Shown here piece by piece: positions 1 to 12,128 of a stretch of DNA of 64,000 nucleotides; positions within the stretch are counted from its first letter, which is position 1, and every line of letters begins with the position of its first letter. Position numbers and translations under genes: made by a program. The notes below the pieces were generated by a model that made no database searches, was not told where the DNA came from, and was given only the letters and a program-made list of their open reading frames with translations. Origin of the DNA: Polytrichum commune (lineage: Eukaryota; Streptophyta; Polytrichopsida; Polytrichales; Polytrichaceae); NCBI GenBank assembly GCA_950295325.1, contig OX485805.1, positions 25,469,501 to 25,533,500 on the forward strand, written 5' to 3'.

Positions 1-555
1 TTTTTCATTTGTTCAAAAAGGGCAATTTTGAAAGAAAGAAAATTCAAGTTTGACCATTCTCTTGTCTTCTCTTGTCTTCATTTTCTCTTCCCCAAGAAAA
101 ATTTCATAAAAAAACGTGTTATAACAACATTTCTTTGCCATGGGCCCTTGCCTTTTTCTACAAGAGCACATTTTTTGCCTTTCCCACCACAAAACCTGTT
201 GGACCAAGTTTGTGGATGATGTAGGCCTTAAAATATGTCTTTGAGGGACCTCGAACCCCATGGTCACTCTGACATTTTTTCCTTGGTGTAAACCAAAAGA
301 TCCCGGGACGAGTTCAACAACCAATCACAAAGTTTACAGGGCCTTGGGACAACTTCATGGTCCATGGTGTAAACAACCCCTCAATAAGCTATGGTAAATT
401 TGGTTAGTATACCATGCCTTTCTTGGGGTCGATAGAATGATTCAACCCATATATGGTCAACATAGGCTTGCCGTGCACTTGCATATTGTCCATATTGTCC
501 ATATTGTTATTTGGTGGTTGGATCAGGTTGGGATTTATTGTCATCATGTTAGCCC
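1..555. other. AT-rich spacer, no recognised gene
   Basis: Open frames on both strands at 13-324 mirror each other and show no recognisable protein. Phrases such as a 'ccatggtgtaaac' motif near 280-375 resemble the interior of the Harbinger-like element that starts at 806. An older relative may be decayed here, but I see no terminal repeats. Confidence 0.4.
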
Positions 556-805
556 CTCAGACAAGCACAAGAACTAAACTGTTGGTTTAGGACTTCGTGC
601 ACACACACTTCTGGTTGGTACTTCTGAGCGCTTAGAAGTGAGAACTTCTCAAATTTATAACATGTATACATGACACAACACAAACCAATACTTTCAAGTC
701 TTCCCTAGTCTCAGTTGTCTGGACAAATCTCTTTTCTGACTATAGCAACTCTAGTCACCCATGACACTTAAATGCTTGAGAGGTGAAAAGTGTTTGTGCA
801 ATTAA

Positions 806-2727
806 GGGCCGCTTTACACTATGGTGGAGAAGTGCACCGGTCGGTCAAGAACTTTCGCCCAAGACATGGTTGTTTGAGGTGAGGGATGGTATGCCGGAGA
901 AGATGAAAAGACAATAAAATAATGCCTTAAGAAATCTTGACCCGCCGTAGTGTAACCACCTATAGGAGAAGTGTATTGGACAACTTCACCAAGAGGAGAA
1001 GTCCACCGGACTACTTCACAAAATGGTCAAAGCCTGCCATAGTAGAAACATTACCCCCTAAATGACCATTGTATTGATATTTTAAAAATATATATTGATA
1101 AATAAAATTAAATGTATATGGCAATGTTTTAGAACTTCTTTCATGACAATAATTTAATTGAAAATGTTCCACTTCTACATACATCCCCATTAAGGTAAAT
1201 AAGTAGGTAACATTATCTTCTTATTGATTTTTAAAGAAATAACATGTTGGTATAGTCCAACCTCGTTAATACGACACTCGTTCATATGACACATTTTTAC
1301 GAGACCAAACTTTTTAGTTCAAAATTCCCTCTTTTATATGACTACAACACTCGATAATGCAACATATAGAATCTCCGTTTTGTCATATTAAAGAGGTAGT
1401 TAATGCTAGAATTCCTTTCATCTATATAATGTACATCTAAAATACATCCATCTTCACTTGGGAACCACTTGGGAACTTCACTTATTGCTGGGAACTTAAT
1501 GGTAATTAGGGTTACTAGTGTAGAATGGACATGATTTGGGTGAGTGTGGCCTCCTACCTAGTATGTTGCCTTGTACACCGGTGATATAGTATCACCAGTA
1601 TCTTGATGCTAAACGTCATGCATCATTGTTGTGTAGTTTCTTATTAGAGAACTCTTTATATTTTGGTGCTAATGAAATTATTAGTTTCCAAAAGTTAGAT
1701 GGGAATTTAGATAAGATGACAATTGCTAACTTGGGTGGCAAAACCAAATATCTTTGGACTCTTATTTTAAGAGTTGATGAGAATATTTGTGATAGTTTGG
1801 AGTTATAAGTTATTATTTCATACCATCTATATTGCTTAAACTTGTTGTATATATTTTAAAGCTAATATTACTTATGTTTTTGTATTCCCTCAATAGTATG
1901 ACAACTTTATGTCATTTGTCATAGTAATGAGAAGATGATACATCGATAATACGACTTTTTTTGTATTTCCCAAAAATGTCATACTTAAGAGGGAGAACAA
2001 TAGTGCAAAGATTTCTCTCGGGGCAATCACACCCCCTTACGTTTCATAACCACATGCGATAAAAGTTTGCTTCCCTATATTCAATGCCATATATAATTTT
2101 GAAAATTATGATACTTCTTCTACATATGGATAACCATGGATAATATATTCTTTATATATTTTCTTGAAATTTGTGAGTATCTTAATTTTGTAGTAATTTT
2201 TTAGTTCAATTTTGCATCATTCTAGCTAGAAATTGTATGTTTTACAAATTAATTTAAAAAATCATAAAATTTGGTTATTATCTTTTACTATGTAATAGAT
2301 ACCGTGTATATCTACTCATGAAAAACAATTGATAAAATTTTGACCCATTTTGGTGATGCTTTATGTGTACAATAGATTTTATTTACCGCATGTGGTGTCC
2401 AACTTGACAATGGAGTGCACCCCCCGAGAGATTTCTTTAAGGAAGAAATATTTTCTTGAAGTTGGAGTTCTCCGGAGGCCAAGTTTCTTGTCCGAGGCTT
2501 TGAGGTTCCCAAGAAACTTGACCCCCAAAGAACTCCCCTTGGCAAAAGTGTCGCCACGTTGCCAACCATGTCATTAATTCATCCATGTACAAAGTTCTCC
2601 ACCAAAGGACTCTTGGCCGTAGTGTAAACCACCACCGGACAAGAGTGTCACTCTTGGCCAATCAAATTTCAGAATTCCCCTAGAATTCTTGACCGGAGGA
2701 CTTCTCCACCGTAGTGTAAAGCGGCCC
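806..2727. mobile_element. PIF/Harbinger-like DNA transposon, non-autonomous
   Basis: The 1922-bp element is bounded by terminal inverted repeats of about 37 bp (806-842 and 2691-2727), with 34 matches. Both start GGGCCGCTTTACACTA. It is flanked by a TAA duplication at 803-805 and 2728-2730. A 3-bp TWA target and a GGG start are typical of PIF/Harbinger and Tourist elements. The empty site is visible in the related repeats near 45977 and 47540. Subterminal copies of GGAGAAGT and CACCGG recur inside both ends. No transposase-length ORF is present, so it would need help in trans. Confidence 0.88.
1253..2000. mobile_element. Pogo-like (Tc1/mariner) element nested in the Harbinger element
   Basis: The left end begins TAGTCCAACCTCGTTAATAC after a TA dinucleotide. 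The right end (about 1977-2000, followed by TA) is a degenerate inverted copy, with 16 of 24 positions matching by eye. The CAACCTCGTTAATACGACA type of terminus resembles pogo-like plant elements such as Lemi1/Emigrant (established family knowledge). A 60-aa open frame at 1626-1808 lies inside but is not recognised. A second left end of the same family is at 8801. Confidence 0.45.
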
Positions 2728-2978
2728 TAAGATTGATAACCAAATACTACTCTTGTGGAACCTGGAATTTAAGAGTCTCACCTTGCATATAAATCAAATC
2801 CGGTGCAGATTTATAAAGGGAGTCAGACATCGAAGCCCCCACCAGTATTGATGGCTACATAAATCACCCAACTTGGCCCATTGATTAACATCCCGTGCAT
2901 CCCAACCTCCTAATACAATATGTACATATATCAAGTTAGACCAAGCCCTCGTAGTTTTGAGCCTTTAAGATATGATTG

Positions 2979-3215
2979 ACAATCGTGATTTGTGCAAGCT
3001 ACACATGATTGAACAATTCTAAGGAACATGTCAACATAAACTATAAGAATCATGAGAGAAAGATGAGGTCGGCCTAGGGGATGCTATGAATGAGAGAGGG
3101 TTCACTCTAGGTTTAGCTTGTATGTAAATCGGCTTGTGCACTATCATAGAATATCGGTTGGTATAATTACATGTTTTGTGCCAAATCTAAGAGAATTAGT
3201 CTCTATACTCCATAT
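2979..3215. repeat. Core repeat module shared by families R1 and R2
   Basis: A block of about 240 bp contains 'gattgaacaatt', 'gagagaaagatga' and 'cactatcatagaat'. It recurs near 5278-5520, 35393-35620 and 46228-46445. It is the only segment common to both repeat families, which suggests a shared ancestral element or a preferred insertion unit. No coding content is seen. Confidence 0.6.
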
Positions 3216-4530
3216 CTAATTTACATCCCTCACATCCCAACCTCCTAGTACACTATGTACATTGGACGAGGTACACTAAGGGCATTTCTTACTCGTAGAA
3301 CCTAGGAACCATGGATTGCATGACTGATACCTAATAAAATGAGCTTCTATTCGCTACACTAAATAATGTATTTATTGTCACCAATTTTATTTGTCTTGCT
3401 CGAGACTCAATGTAAACCCCCTTGTACTGTTGACCATCACTCGATGTGAGCCTAACATTATTTGTCAATCCTGGTAAAAACATTTGGACATGAGAACTTT
3501 ACAATGTTTCATTTCTTGTCACTAACTAAGTGATTTTTCATCCAAATATGAATCATCCACGACAATATTTCATTACAAAACTTATAGGATGAATAATATA
3601 TGCCAAACTTCATATCAATAATTGGCAACTGGATGAATTTAAAACAACTTGGGGCGACAATACTTGTAAACTTGTTCATACAAAGTGTCACTAGAAAATT
3701 TACCACAACAACATAAAATATCGTATTATGACACTAATAACAATATTTAGTGTAATCGTAATAGTGCATATTGAAGTCAGAGGTCTGGGCATTTCTTGAG
3801 CAATTTTATCCTTACTTTCAAGTTTAGTCACTTCTTAGTACATCCTCTTCTTTAGAGGCCATTCCATTACCCTACATATTTGTGTGTTCTTCAATACCCA
3901 AGAGGGTGGATGGGACCATCCCTCAAGGAAAATTTGTGTCTAACTATCTTCCCAAATTTGGTGGTTTCCCATATAGGTTTGCCTCCTACCACTAAAAATG
4001 TATAACCTCAATCATCAATATAGTAAGGTGATATCTACCTCTAATACGTTCTTAACCCTCTTTTCACTTGGGTAAAATGTTGTGCTAAGTATCCAAAGTT
4101 TACATGTTCAAGTTCAAAAACGTGTGCAAGACAAAATCAATAGAGCTTCAAAAGTTTACCTTGAATCCATATGTTTTGTATTCTAAATTATCTAATAGAA
4201 TACCTAAGCAACATACACATAATTTTTTGAAGAAAGATGAGATACAAAACTTAAGAGTGCTACCAAATTTGTGAAGGTCTGCCTCACATGTGCCCATGCC
4301 ACCAACGAAATCCACAAAGAGGGTTTGGAACGTACATGAGGTAAATATCAGCTGAACCCAATTATTATCTATGTCACACATTCATTTACAACATAAACAT
4401 TCATTTTGTATCACCAAATACACATAATGTCATTGAGTATTCTACACGTTCTTTAGACATTTGAACTACGTGAGACTGAGCTTTGTAGTAGGTGACACAC
4501 TCCTTCCACCTTTACTAGTCCTCACTACTT

Positions 4531-5261
4531 AACCTAATATCAAGGGTTACTTAGGGTAATCAACCGTTGTTACTTAAACTATGAGAGAAAACTCTAATGA
4601 TTTGCCCGTGAACGGGCATCACAAGAATTATAAGACTCTTGAAGATTGTTACGTCCTCCCAAATATGAACACCTTGAACATGTGTGGAATAACCAATGTC
4701 ATGCACGTATCTCGCCACGAATAAGCCCATGGATTCTCACAAGGTTGGGTTGGAAATATCAGGTACCTTGATAGCCTAGCTATGATTGTGTAGGTCACAT
4801 ATAGTGGTAGAGTGCCACGGCTAGTTCACTTAGTGCATTCTTAAAACGATGTGCGGCATAATATAGGGACGATTAAATTTGTTTGACATAAAAGTTATAA
4901 TAGAATTCCAAATAATGAAGGGTTCATTAGACGTAGACGATCACATTACAAGTAAGGTAGATAGGAATAAAATGTGGGTTATCCCTTTTTTTTTGTAAAA
5001 GTAACATAGGGGCTGAAAAATAAGGATCCTAGGATGTATGTTTAGTAGGGTCGATTTTGTACACATGTCTCACGAAGGATGGATGAAAAATGGCTTATGG
5101 TTTGCCCAAAAATGGATGAAATTGTAAGCCTAACCCTAACTCTCTCCCTGACTTCTCTCGGTGGCTCCTCTCCCTAGCCTTTCTCCATGACTTCTCGCAC
5201 TTGCCTCTCATTTCCTATGGCTTCTTAATTTTTGGCAATTTCTCTACTCCAACATCGTCAT
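4531..5261. other. AT-rich spacer, nothing recognised
   Basis: No long ORF, terminal repeat or RNA gene is seen. A short C/T-rich stretch at 5130-5230 is the only compositional change. Confidence 0.4.
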
Positions 5262-5850
5262 CTCCAACATGAATAAATTACAATGGTGATTTACATACTA
5301 CACATGATTGAACAATTATGAGGAATATGTCAACATTAACCCTAAATATCATGAGAGAAAGATGATGTCAGCCGAGGGGTTGCTGTGAATGAGAGAGGCT
5401 TCACCCTAGGCTTAGCTTGTGCATACATCGGCTTGTGCACTATCATAGAATAGTCGGTTGGTGTAATGACGTGTTTTGTGCCAAGTCCAAGAGAATGGGT
5501 CTCTATACTCTATGTCCAACTCCAATTTACATATCACCCCCTTCAAACATGACCAAACACCATAAATAAATACACCACAAGGTCGCAAGTGCCCTGAACA
5601 CCACCACCACTACCACACCTAAATCTTCAATCACTCGCTATGTTTTCAAGCTTGCACTTCAAATCATAAGCAAGGTGTGACCTCAAACATCTCAAAATTG
5701 CAATCTATAGAGTCTAGGTTGGCTTCCTAGGTTCAAGAGTCGAAGGAGTAAGAATGGTCTTGGAATGGTCATTGTATTCAAAGGGGTAAGAATTGGGAGG
5801 CAAACATGGTGTCTAGTATAAAAAGATTTAAAGTAGTTGGGAAGTACACT
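5262..5850. repeat. Dispersed repeat R2, copy 1
   Basis: It matches 35385-35940 in the same orientation over about 550 bp. The match runs from the 'gaataaattacaatggtg' start through the 'cactcgctatgttttcaagc' block to 'gtctagtataaaa'. The first part is the core module also found in R1. No ORF is conserved between the copies. Confidence 0.75.
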
Positions 5851-5868
5851 AAATATGATATTTAGTGT
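5846..5868. repeat. 23-bp palindrome ACACTAAATAT-G-ATATTTAGTGT
   Basis: Perfect 11-bp arms surround a single central base. The same 23-bp palindrome occurs at 50568-50590, which is unlikely by chance. The TTTAGTGT motif recurs nearby at 3745, 6133 and 6210. Confidence 0.7.
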
Positions 5869-8800
5869 CAAACGGTATTTAATGTCACTATGGCAACTTT
5901 TGGATGACACTTCTTATGAATAAGTGAACAAGTATTGTCATGGATGATGGATGAGTTCATCCATTGGCCTAAACCCTAAATTCTTTGTGAGCAACTTATG
6001 ATGAAATATTGTCATGGATGATTGAAAATTGGATGAAAAATCAGTTGGTAACTGACAGTATGTGCAACATTGTAAATCCGTAACTCTTGAAAATAACTTA
6101 CGAGGAGTGACAAATAATGTTGGGTCAACATTTAGTGTTGGTGACACTATACCGCAGTTTTACAATTAGCATCAAGCAAGACAACTAGAATTAGTGACAC
6201 TACATATCATATTTAGTTCTATAAGATGCCATGCATGTTCATGAACAATGAGACTGATATGAGCTTGAAGGAGAGAAAGCCACTTGTCCAATGCCTAGCA
6301 ATACATTAATATTTGAGATGTCGAGATTGACATCTCTCTTCCCAAGGCATTGGCCAATATTTAACATTACTCCCCTTACCCCTCCCACCTTACTACCTTC
6401 ATCTCGCCTTTGATTGTGTTTTCCTTTTCCATCTCCTACACTCTCACATCTCCCACCCCATTGACGATGTCATCATGTGGGGTCAAGTGGGGTGGTTGGA
6501 AGGTTTCATTTGGTTCTATACCCATGCAATTTGACTAGTATTATGACTTTGATACCAACTTTCGTAGCTTATAATATTGATATTGTTGTTATTTGTTGAT
6601 TACTTACATTCATAAGTATACCAATGCGACAATATAACGAACGCACCATTAGTGTGATGGTGTGCCCTTTGTATTGTTGTAAACATAATGTGTAGTTTGC
6701 ATAATTTATTATCGTGCATCAACATGTGTTAGGTCCAGGTAAAATGAACCTAATACGATAAATATCTTAAATCAAACACTTATGTTTTGAATGATGTGTG
6801 GTTAGTTATCAATCTTATAAAACACACCAAAAACACACGCATTCAAAAATGGGAATGTATGCTAAATGTTGGTTAACTATCATAAGTCAAATAGGTGGCA
6901 TAATTAAGGAAAACTAGATGAGCACTTAACAAGAAGCAAGTTCTTCACTTTGATTGAGAATAAAATATGCATATGACCTCCATTTTCATATAAAGAAAAA
7001 TCATTTGACTTGAGTGTTTTGAGTCATGAAGGGCTTATGTGAGAGCATTGAAGGTGTTTAGACTCCAAGAGCATCAAATAGACATTATTGCGGATGCGGT
7101 TTGGATTCACTAATCGTCACATAATTAACATCCAATATGGGATGTGGACAAGTCATATAATCATCTCATAGATTTGAAACCTCATAACAAATCCAAATCA
7201 TCCATAACATTACGCAAGGTCCTTTAGTTGTTCCATGGGCCCAACAAATCGGCACATAAAATTTGGGTACAAGCAACTAGGATGTTGGAATTTGTAGCCG
7301 GCCAGACTGTAGTTGAGTCTCCCTACACTACACTACTCAAAACTAGGAAAAAGAACATATAGAGGGTTTTGAATAATATTATGACTCCTAGGATTGAACA
7401 AATCGGACACCATAGGTTGATAGCATGTTGGACAAAAAATAAATCAAAAAGTCAAGCCCAATGTTTTTTGAAATGAATGAGTCAAATGGCCTAAAGGGAA
7501 GGAAAATAATCATTAAGAAAGTCAAAATATTAGTAAATTTCTCAACACTCAATACTTTCTCAATTTCATGAATGGGAGGAAGCATATGATGGATTTATCT
7601 TTGCCTCTTAGCTAAGTTTGTAAATTTCTAAACATGAGCACACAACAATAGAAAACATTGCTCACAACCTTAATTAGCACACTAAGTTAACCTAAACCCT
7701 AAAGGTTAACATCACGTACTTAACCGCCATGAATGAATAAATAAGTAACAATACATCCTATAGTAGTTTAAGCAAGTCGTAGCTTAATTGTCGGAGAAGT
7801 GAGCTAATCGGGAAAGGAAGAGGGGGAGGACAATAATATAACAACTCAAAATAAAAAACCATTTAAGACCCATTTCTTAGCTACCCAATCAATAATAGTT
7901 GGTCAAGTTGATGTGAATGTACCTCGGGAATAATTTATTCTAGATCACATTTCTCAAGTACCTAGTGTAAGTATGTGGTTTGTAGTCATCCAAGCTTAGA
8001 AGATTTGCAATTATAATGTGCAATATGGCCATAAAGAGTTAAGATGGGTACAATAGTAAAGAGCCTATAGTTCACTACAACTAAATTAAGAGATGGTTGA
8101 GATTCTTGAACCATTTTACATCATGTTTTAGCATTAACGTTAGATACTCAACTATCTTTGATTGGTAGAAAGAGATTTGCAGTTTAGTTTTTTTCAAGAA
8201 TTGAGTGAATGAAATGTGGCCTCTTTGTAGTGAATGTGGTGACGCCATAGTTTTTTAGGGGGTCCAAACTTTAGGATTTAGGTTCGTATTTTATTTCACA
8301 ACACATTTAGCATTAAATTATTATTGGTGCCTCAATCCTTATGGAACCAACTAGCTTGGACCCATGCCGTCCTGGCCCGTTGTATATAAATTGATATCCC
8401 AACAATCTTATGTGTATCCCTATCTGTTACACCGATGCACATGATTATGAAGAGACAAGGTTATTATGTACGAGCATACCCCTCATTCATCATACATAAA
8501 ATCCATGAAAAATTATGCAGTTTGGAGTTTTCTTTTAAAAAAAAATGGACTTGACATTGGAATTAGCTTTGAAGACCTTGAATTAGTCCACCTGATGTCA
8601 TTTGAGATGAATTGGTAACAAACCTATAGGGGGTCAAGTTTTTATGATGGATGGAGGAGAGGTACACTCGTATACAATAAAGCTTTCCCTTCTCTTCATG
8701 GATTTAATATCCCGTTGCACATGTGCATTGGGATTAATATCTTGGGTCAGCCCAACCCCATATGCCCACCAACCCCATGTGTACCCGCCACATGCATGTA
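5869..8800. other. AT-rich spacer with decayed repeats
   Basis: Bases 5995-6080 resemble 52290-52370 and, in the opposite orientation, 3520-3600 (landmark 'gtcatggatgattga'). This points to another old repeat family. Otherwise there is no recognisable ORF, RNA gene or terminal repeat. Confidence 0.4.
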
Positions 8801-8870
8801 TAGTCTAACCTTGTTAGTACGACAATCGTTTATACGACACCCTCAATATTACAACACATTTGTATCCAAG
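8801..8870. mobile_element. Pogo-like left-end fragment
   Basis: TAGTCTAACCTTGTTAGTAC follows a TA at 8799-8800 and matches the left terminus of the nested element at 1253. I could not find a right end, so this copy is truncated or decayed. Confidence 0.4.
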
Positions 8871-9128
8871 ATCCAAGACACCCATATAATATTGACCCAT
8901 ACAATGACTTGGGTATATAATGATTAGATCTTATGATGTGATACCTACCAAATGTAACAACATTTCTCAAGAATAAACTTGTCAATGGAGCAACATTTTG
9001 ATGGTGGAGCCAACCAAAGATTCAAAAGGACGAAGACAAACAAGATTGGACATAACACATGCAAAAGTCCAAGCTCTACATATGCGAATGCGTATGATGT
9101 CCGAAACAAGAGACACTGCACCAACCAA

Positions 9129-9210
9129 AGAAAAAGAAAAAAAATTAAGCCCATACATTATACCGGCATGAATGTGAGCCCGTTATCCAAATGCTTAACA
9201 CGTTGAACGA
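9129..9210 (-). mobile_element. 82-bp 3'-end fragment of the Dualen-like LINE
   Basis: On the minus strand this is the conserved 3' module of the LINE family, including a GGGCTCACATTCATGCCGG-like core, followed by a pyrimidine tail. It aligns with 11914-11990 (minus) and 25760-25836 (plus). ACCAACCAA occurs at 9120-9128 and 9211-9219 and may be the target duplication. Either an extreme 5' truncation or a short parasite using the LINE tail would explain it. Confidence 0.65.
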
Positions 9211-9378
9211 ACCAACCAACACAAAGCATGACATTACTTTAAACTGAAAAGTCAAACAATTCCACCAAACAATATTCCACAAAATTCAATTTTATGTGTT
9301 ATGCAAAATCTAATCTACCACACAAACAAATTGGAAATATATGAAACATATGAAAAAGGACCTTGTAACTTCACATAC

Positions 9379-9447
9379 CAAAAAATTTCCGTCTCCAATT
9401 TCACCAGTCCTTGCTTGATCATGAATAGTATCAATCACAGCTTCAAC
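9379..9447 (-). CDS. GLB1: Single exon of a PII signal-transduction protein (GLB1/GlnB-like)
   Basis: The 69-nt exon is bounded by CAG at 9450-9448 and GTATGTGA from 9378. Its 23 codons encode VEAVID, then ARTGEIGDG, followed by NFL. ARTGEIGDG is the hallmark C-terminal part of PII. In plants PII is a plastid protein that senses 2-oxoglutarate and ATP/ADP and controls N-acetylglutamate kinase. Family members normally have GDGK, and this lysine contacts ATP. Here the base call gives Asn, so the exon may belong to a pseudogene or a divergent paralogue. I found no other PII exon in the window. The 5'-truncated LINE begins about 130 bp upstream in what would be the preceding intron. Confidence 0.7.
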
Positions 9448-9577
9448 CTGTTGCCAAAGTCATATTTAAATTAACTTCCATGATAAAATAAAGTAGAATA
9501 TTTTGCTCAACGTACTTCAAGGAGATTGATTGCCATTTTTTTAACATGCTATTTTCAATAAAAATAAACATAAAAAC

Positions 9578-11197
9578 TTGCATAACTCAACCACCTCCTT
9601 CACAGGCAGTCACTTTGGATCAACACCCCCTATAGAAATCAGTCGCGACACAATACAAGGCGATACCCTCAGTCCTTACCTATTCATCATCTTCCTAGAA
9701 CCTCTCCTTAGATGGCTAGAAAAAGATGACCTAGGATACCACTTTAATACATCTCTCTCTACTTGTACCACAACAGCATACGCCGATGATCTAACTATTA
9801 TAACGGACAATATACAACACATACAACCACAAATTAACAAACTACACAAATTTGCACAATGGTCATACATGGACCTAAACCTATCCAAGTGCGCAATCAC
9901 GGGGTGCCCAAATAAATCCAAACTCAAACCAACCACCTTCAAAGCATACATTCAATCACAAAATATCACCTACAATTCCCAAAACTTCCCCACCCTCACC
10001 CAAAATGAACCCTATACATACCTAGGAATACACCTAACCCCGTCACTCAAATGGAACTTACAAAAAGACATTATACTCAACAAAGTCAAACAACAAAGCC
10101 AACTCCTAAACAACTCCCCTGCTAGCCTTACACAAAAGATCAAAATCCTTAACACTGTCATCAAACCCCGAATAGCCTACGCTTACTATGCCGTCCCATT
10201 CTCCAAACCCGACATCAAGAAACTAGATAAGATTATTAGTAAGCTAACCAAGAAAATTTGTAACATACCCACAAGCACCGCCAACATACTCACTCACCTC
10301 CCACACGAAAACTTCGGCATCAACGCCACCTCACTCCTACCCGAATACATACGATGCATAGGGCAACAACTAATACAAGCCCTCAACGACCCATGGCAAC
10401 TAGGAATCATATATCAAGGACTAGCCAAACACATAGTAGCCAAATATGGAGGATCACTCCACCTCTCCACACTCAAACAACAAGCATGCATACGATCACC
10501 CATAGCTAGGACATTATTCCTCCTCAACAAAGAATATGAAATACACGTCACTACCGCGAACCGCGCATTTCCCATCAAAAAAACTCCGTTAGAAAAGGAA
10601 TGGAAGAACAACACGAATTACGCTAGTCTCATGGACGAATCCAAAGCCAAATCCCAAAAATACCTAGACAAACTCTACATATATGGCATCACCACCCTCC
10701 CACAAATCCAAAATCCCGACACTAAATCCATATTAACACCAAAAGAATTTCAAAAAATATATAAACATGCCCCCAAAACTATCAAGGATGCTCTACTACA
10801 AGCATCAACAATATTCCCCACACCACCACCACCCCCATCAACTATGAGCAACACACACCAAACACAACCACCCTTGCAAGACACGTACACTAACCCGCCC
10901 CCCCCTCTCCCACAAACAACACTAGGCCAGATAATTCAAAGTATAATAGACACAAAATCCCACACCTCAAAAGACAAATGGGGAGCAAGCTCCATCCGAA
11001 AATGGTACCTATGCCAATGGTACCTACCCCAAAAGAGCGTGCAACAATGGCGCAAAGAAGAAGAATTATTACACCCGGATAACTTACTACTAGAACACAA
11101 CACAATATGTATTTCCCAATTCCATAAAAAACAATTAGAACAAAAAACCACACAAAACATATGCAAGTCTCACCAACCATATCCAATCAAAGGATAA
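9578..11197 (+). pseudogene. RT C-terminal half, outer LINE copy
   Basis: This 539-codon frame opens at a TTG, not at a true start. It encodes the second half of the reverse transcriptase: the TIQGDTLSP segment, then AYADDL, then the thumb and connection region. It matches residues around 1200-1700 of the inner copy's ORF2 closely. It ends at a stop after a 1-nt indel near 11120-11150; the homologous frame continues as QSKDNKYIHPPL. A Pro-rich run at 10890-10915 corresponds to the C18 homopolymer of the inner copy but keeps the frame here. This is a dead fragment. Confidence 0.85.
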
Positions 11198-11913
11198 CAA
11201 ATACATACACCCACCATTGAAAATCACCAACCTCAAGCTATCCACACAAGAATGTAACCCCGACAGAGATATTCAAGTGGATCAACCCACTATCCAAATA
11301 CAAAACTCCGAAACCCACATATACGACCAAAGGGGGAAGCACATAGCCACCATAACTATCGAGAGACTACAATGGCTATGGAACCAATTCTCCCAAAATA
11401 TACTCACGACAAAAAGTAAATCCCTACAACCCCCACCCCAAAATTTCGAAACAGAGGTATTATGGCTTATACAAAGATACATAACTATACTCCCCAAAAG
11501 GAAACCAAAAACCATACAACCAAATAATCTACATCATACCCTACACCCGGCAATCACTAAAATACTAATTGAATCCTTTAAAATTACGCACTACTCATCC
11601 CCCCTCATACTACTCATCCCCCCTCACCTGCCCCATACAACTCACACAGTATCACTCACCCCACAACAGGGATACAATATTTGGATCCATAGGACACGCC
11701 CAATCCTCCAGATGGAAAGGAACGGGACTAGCATATCCCACAGACCACAAAACAATTGTGGAAGCCTTCCATTGGGCCAGAATGGCCACCAAGGCGGACC
11801 CAAATACAACCACCATCCTCATTATTAATCACAAAGACTGGACATCCCAACAAATACCACTAACCGCAAAAGCCGACGTACACATCATGGCAACCATTCC
11901 CCCACACACCATA
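11198..11913 (+). pseudogene. ORF2 inter-domain region, outer LINE copy, frameshifted
   Basis: The homologue of the segment between RT and RNase H is spread over two frames (11217-11828 and 11569-12045). The change occurs at a local duplication of 'tcccccctcatactactca' near 11590-11630. Sequence after 11913 belongs to the inner element, so the end of the second frame is chimeric. Confidence 0.75.
11902..11913. repeat. 12-bp target-site duplication, left
   Basis: CCACACACCATA here is repeated exactly at 23913-23924. Removing one copy and the 11914-23912 insert restores the outer element's reading frame (the ...PPHTI... segment), which proves the insertion boundaries. Confidence 0.93.
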
Positions 11914-12128
11914 GAAAAGAAAAGAAAAAGTAACGCCCGCACATTGTACCGGCGTGAATGCGAGCCCGTTGTCCGAATGCTAAACACGGCGGGCCGTGTT
12001 GTAGCATGGGGAGTTATGCCTCCGTTAGGAGGTGGGCTCTGTTAGTAAAAAGAAAGAGAAAGTAAAGTGTAAGGAGGTTAGTGTATGGAGTGGTTTTTTT
12101 TTTTTTTTTTTTTTTTTTTAATAAATTT
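11914..12128 (-). other. 3' UTR and conserved tail of the inner LINE
   Basis: Directly after the natural ORF2 stop (12129-12131) there is an internal A26 run (12094-12119). About 180 nt follow that include two hairpins: CCTCC-TAAC-GGAGG near 12010-12030, and ACGCC...GGCGT near 11931-11955. The element ends in TTTTTCTTTTCTTTTC. The same order of motifs without the A run ends the outer copy. Such a 3' structure plus a short repeated tail is the arrangement expected when an RT recognises its own RNA end. Confidence 0.75.

Larger units (their letters stand above)
556..4530. repeat. Dispersed repeat R1, copy 1 (interrupted)
   Basis: Bases 556-802 and 2731-3520, then about 3965-4530, match 45715-47310 in the same order and orientation. 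Shared landmarks are the 'aaactaaactgt' start, the 'accaaatactactcttgtgg' block, the 'tcatagaata' block and the 'cacatgtgcccatgccacca' block. This copy is split by the Harbinger-like element at 806-2727. It also has about 440 bp (3531-3965) that is absent from the second copy. No coding content is seen. The class of repeat is unknown. Confidence 0.75.
9578..11913 (+). mobile_element. Outer Dualen-like LINE copy, left part (5'-truncated)
   Basis: Homology to the inner copy begins abruptly near 9581, inside the RT domain, so this copy is 5'-truncated. It runs to 11913 and resumes at 23913 after the 12 kb inner insertion. The two parts join in the same reading context within the region between RT and RNase H. 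No clear outer target duplication was found. Confidence 0.85.
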
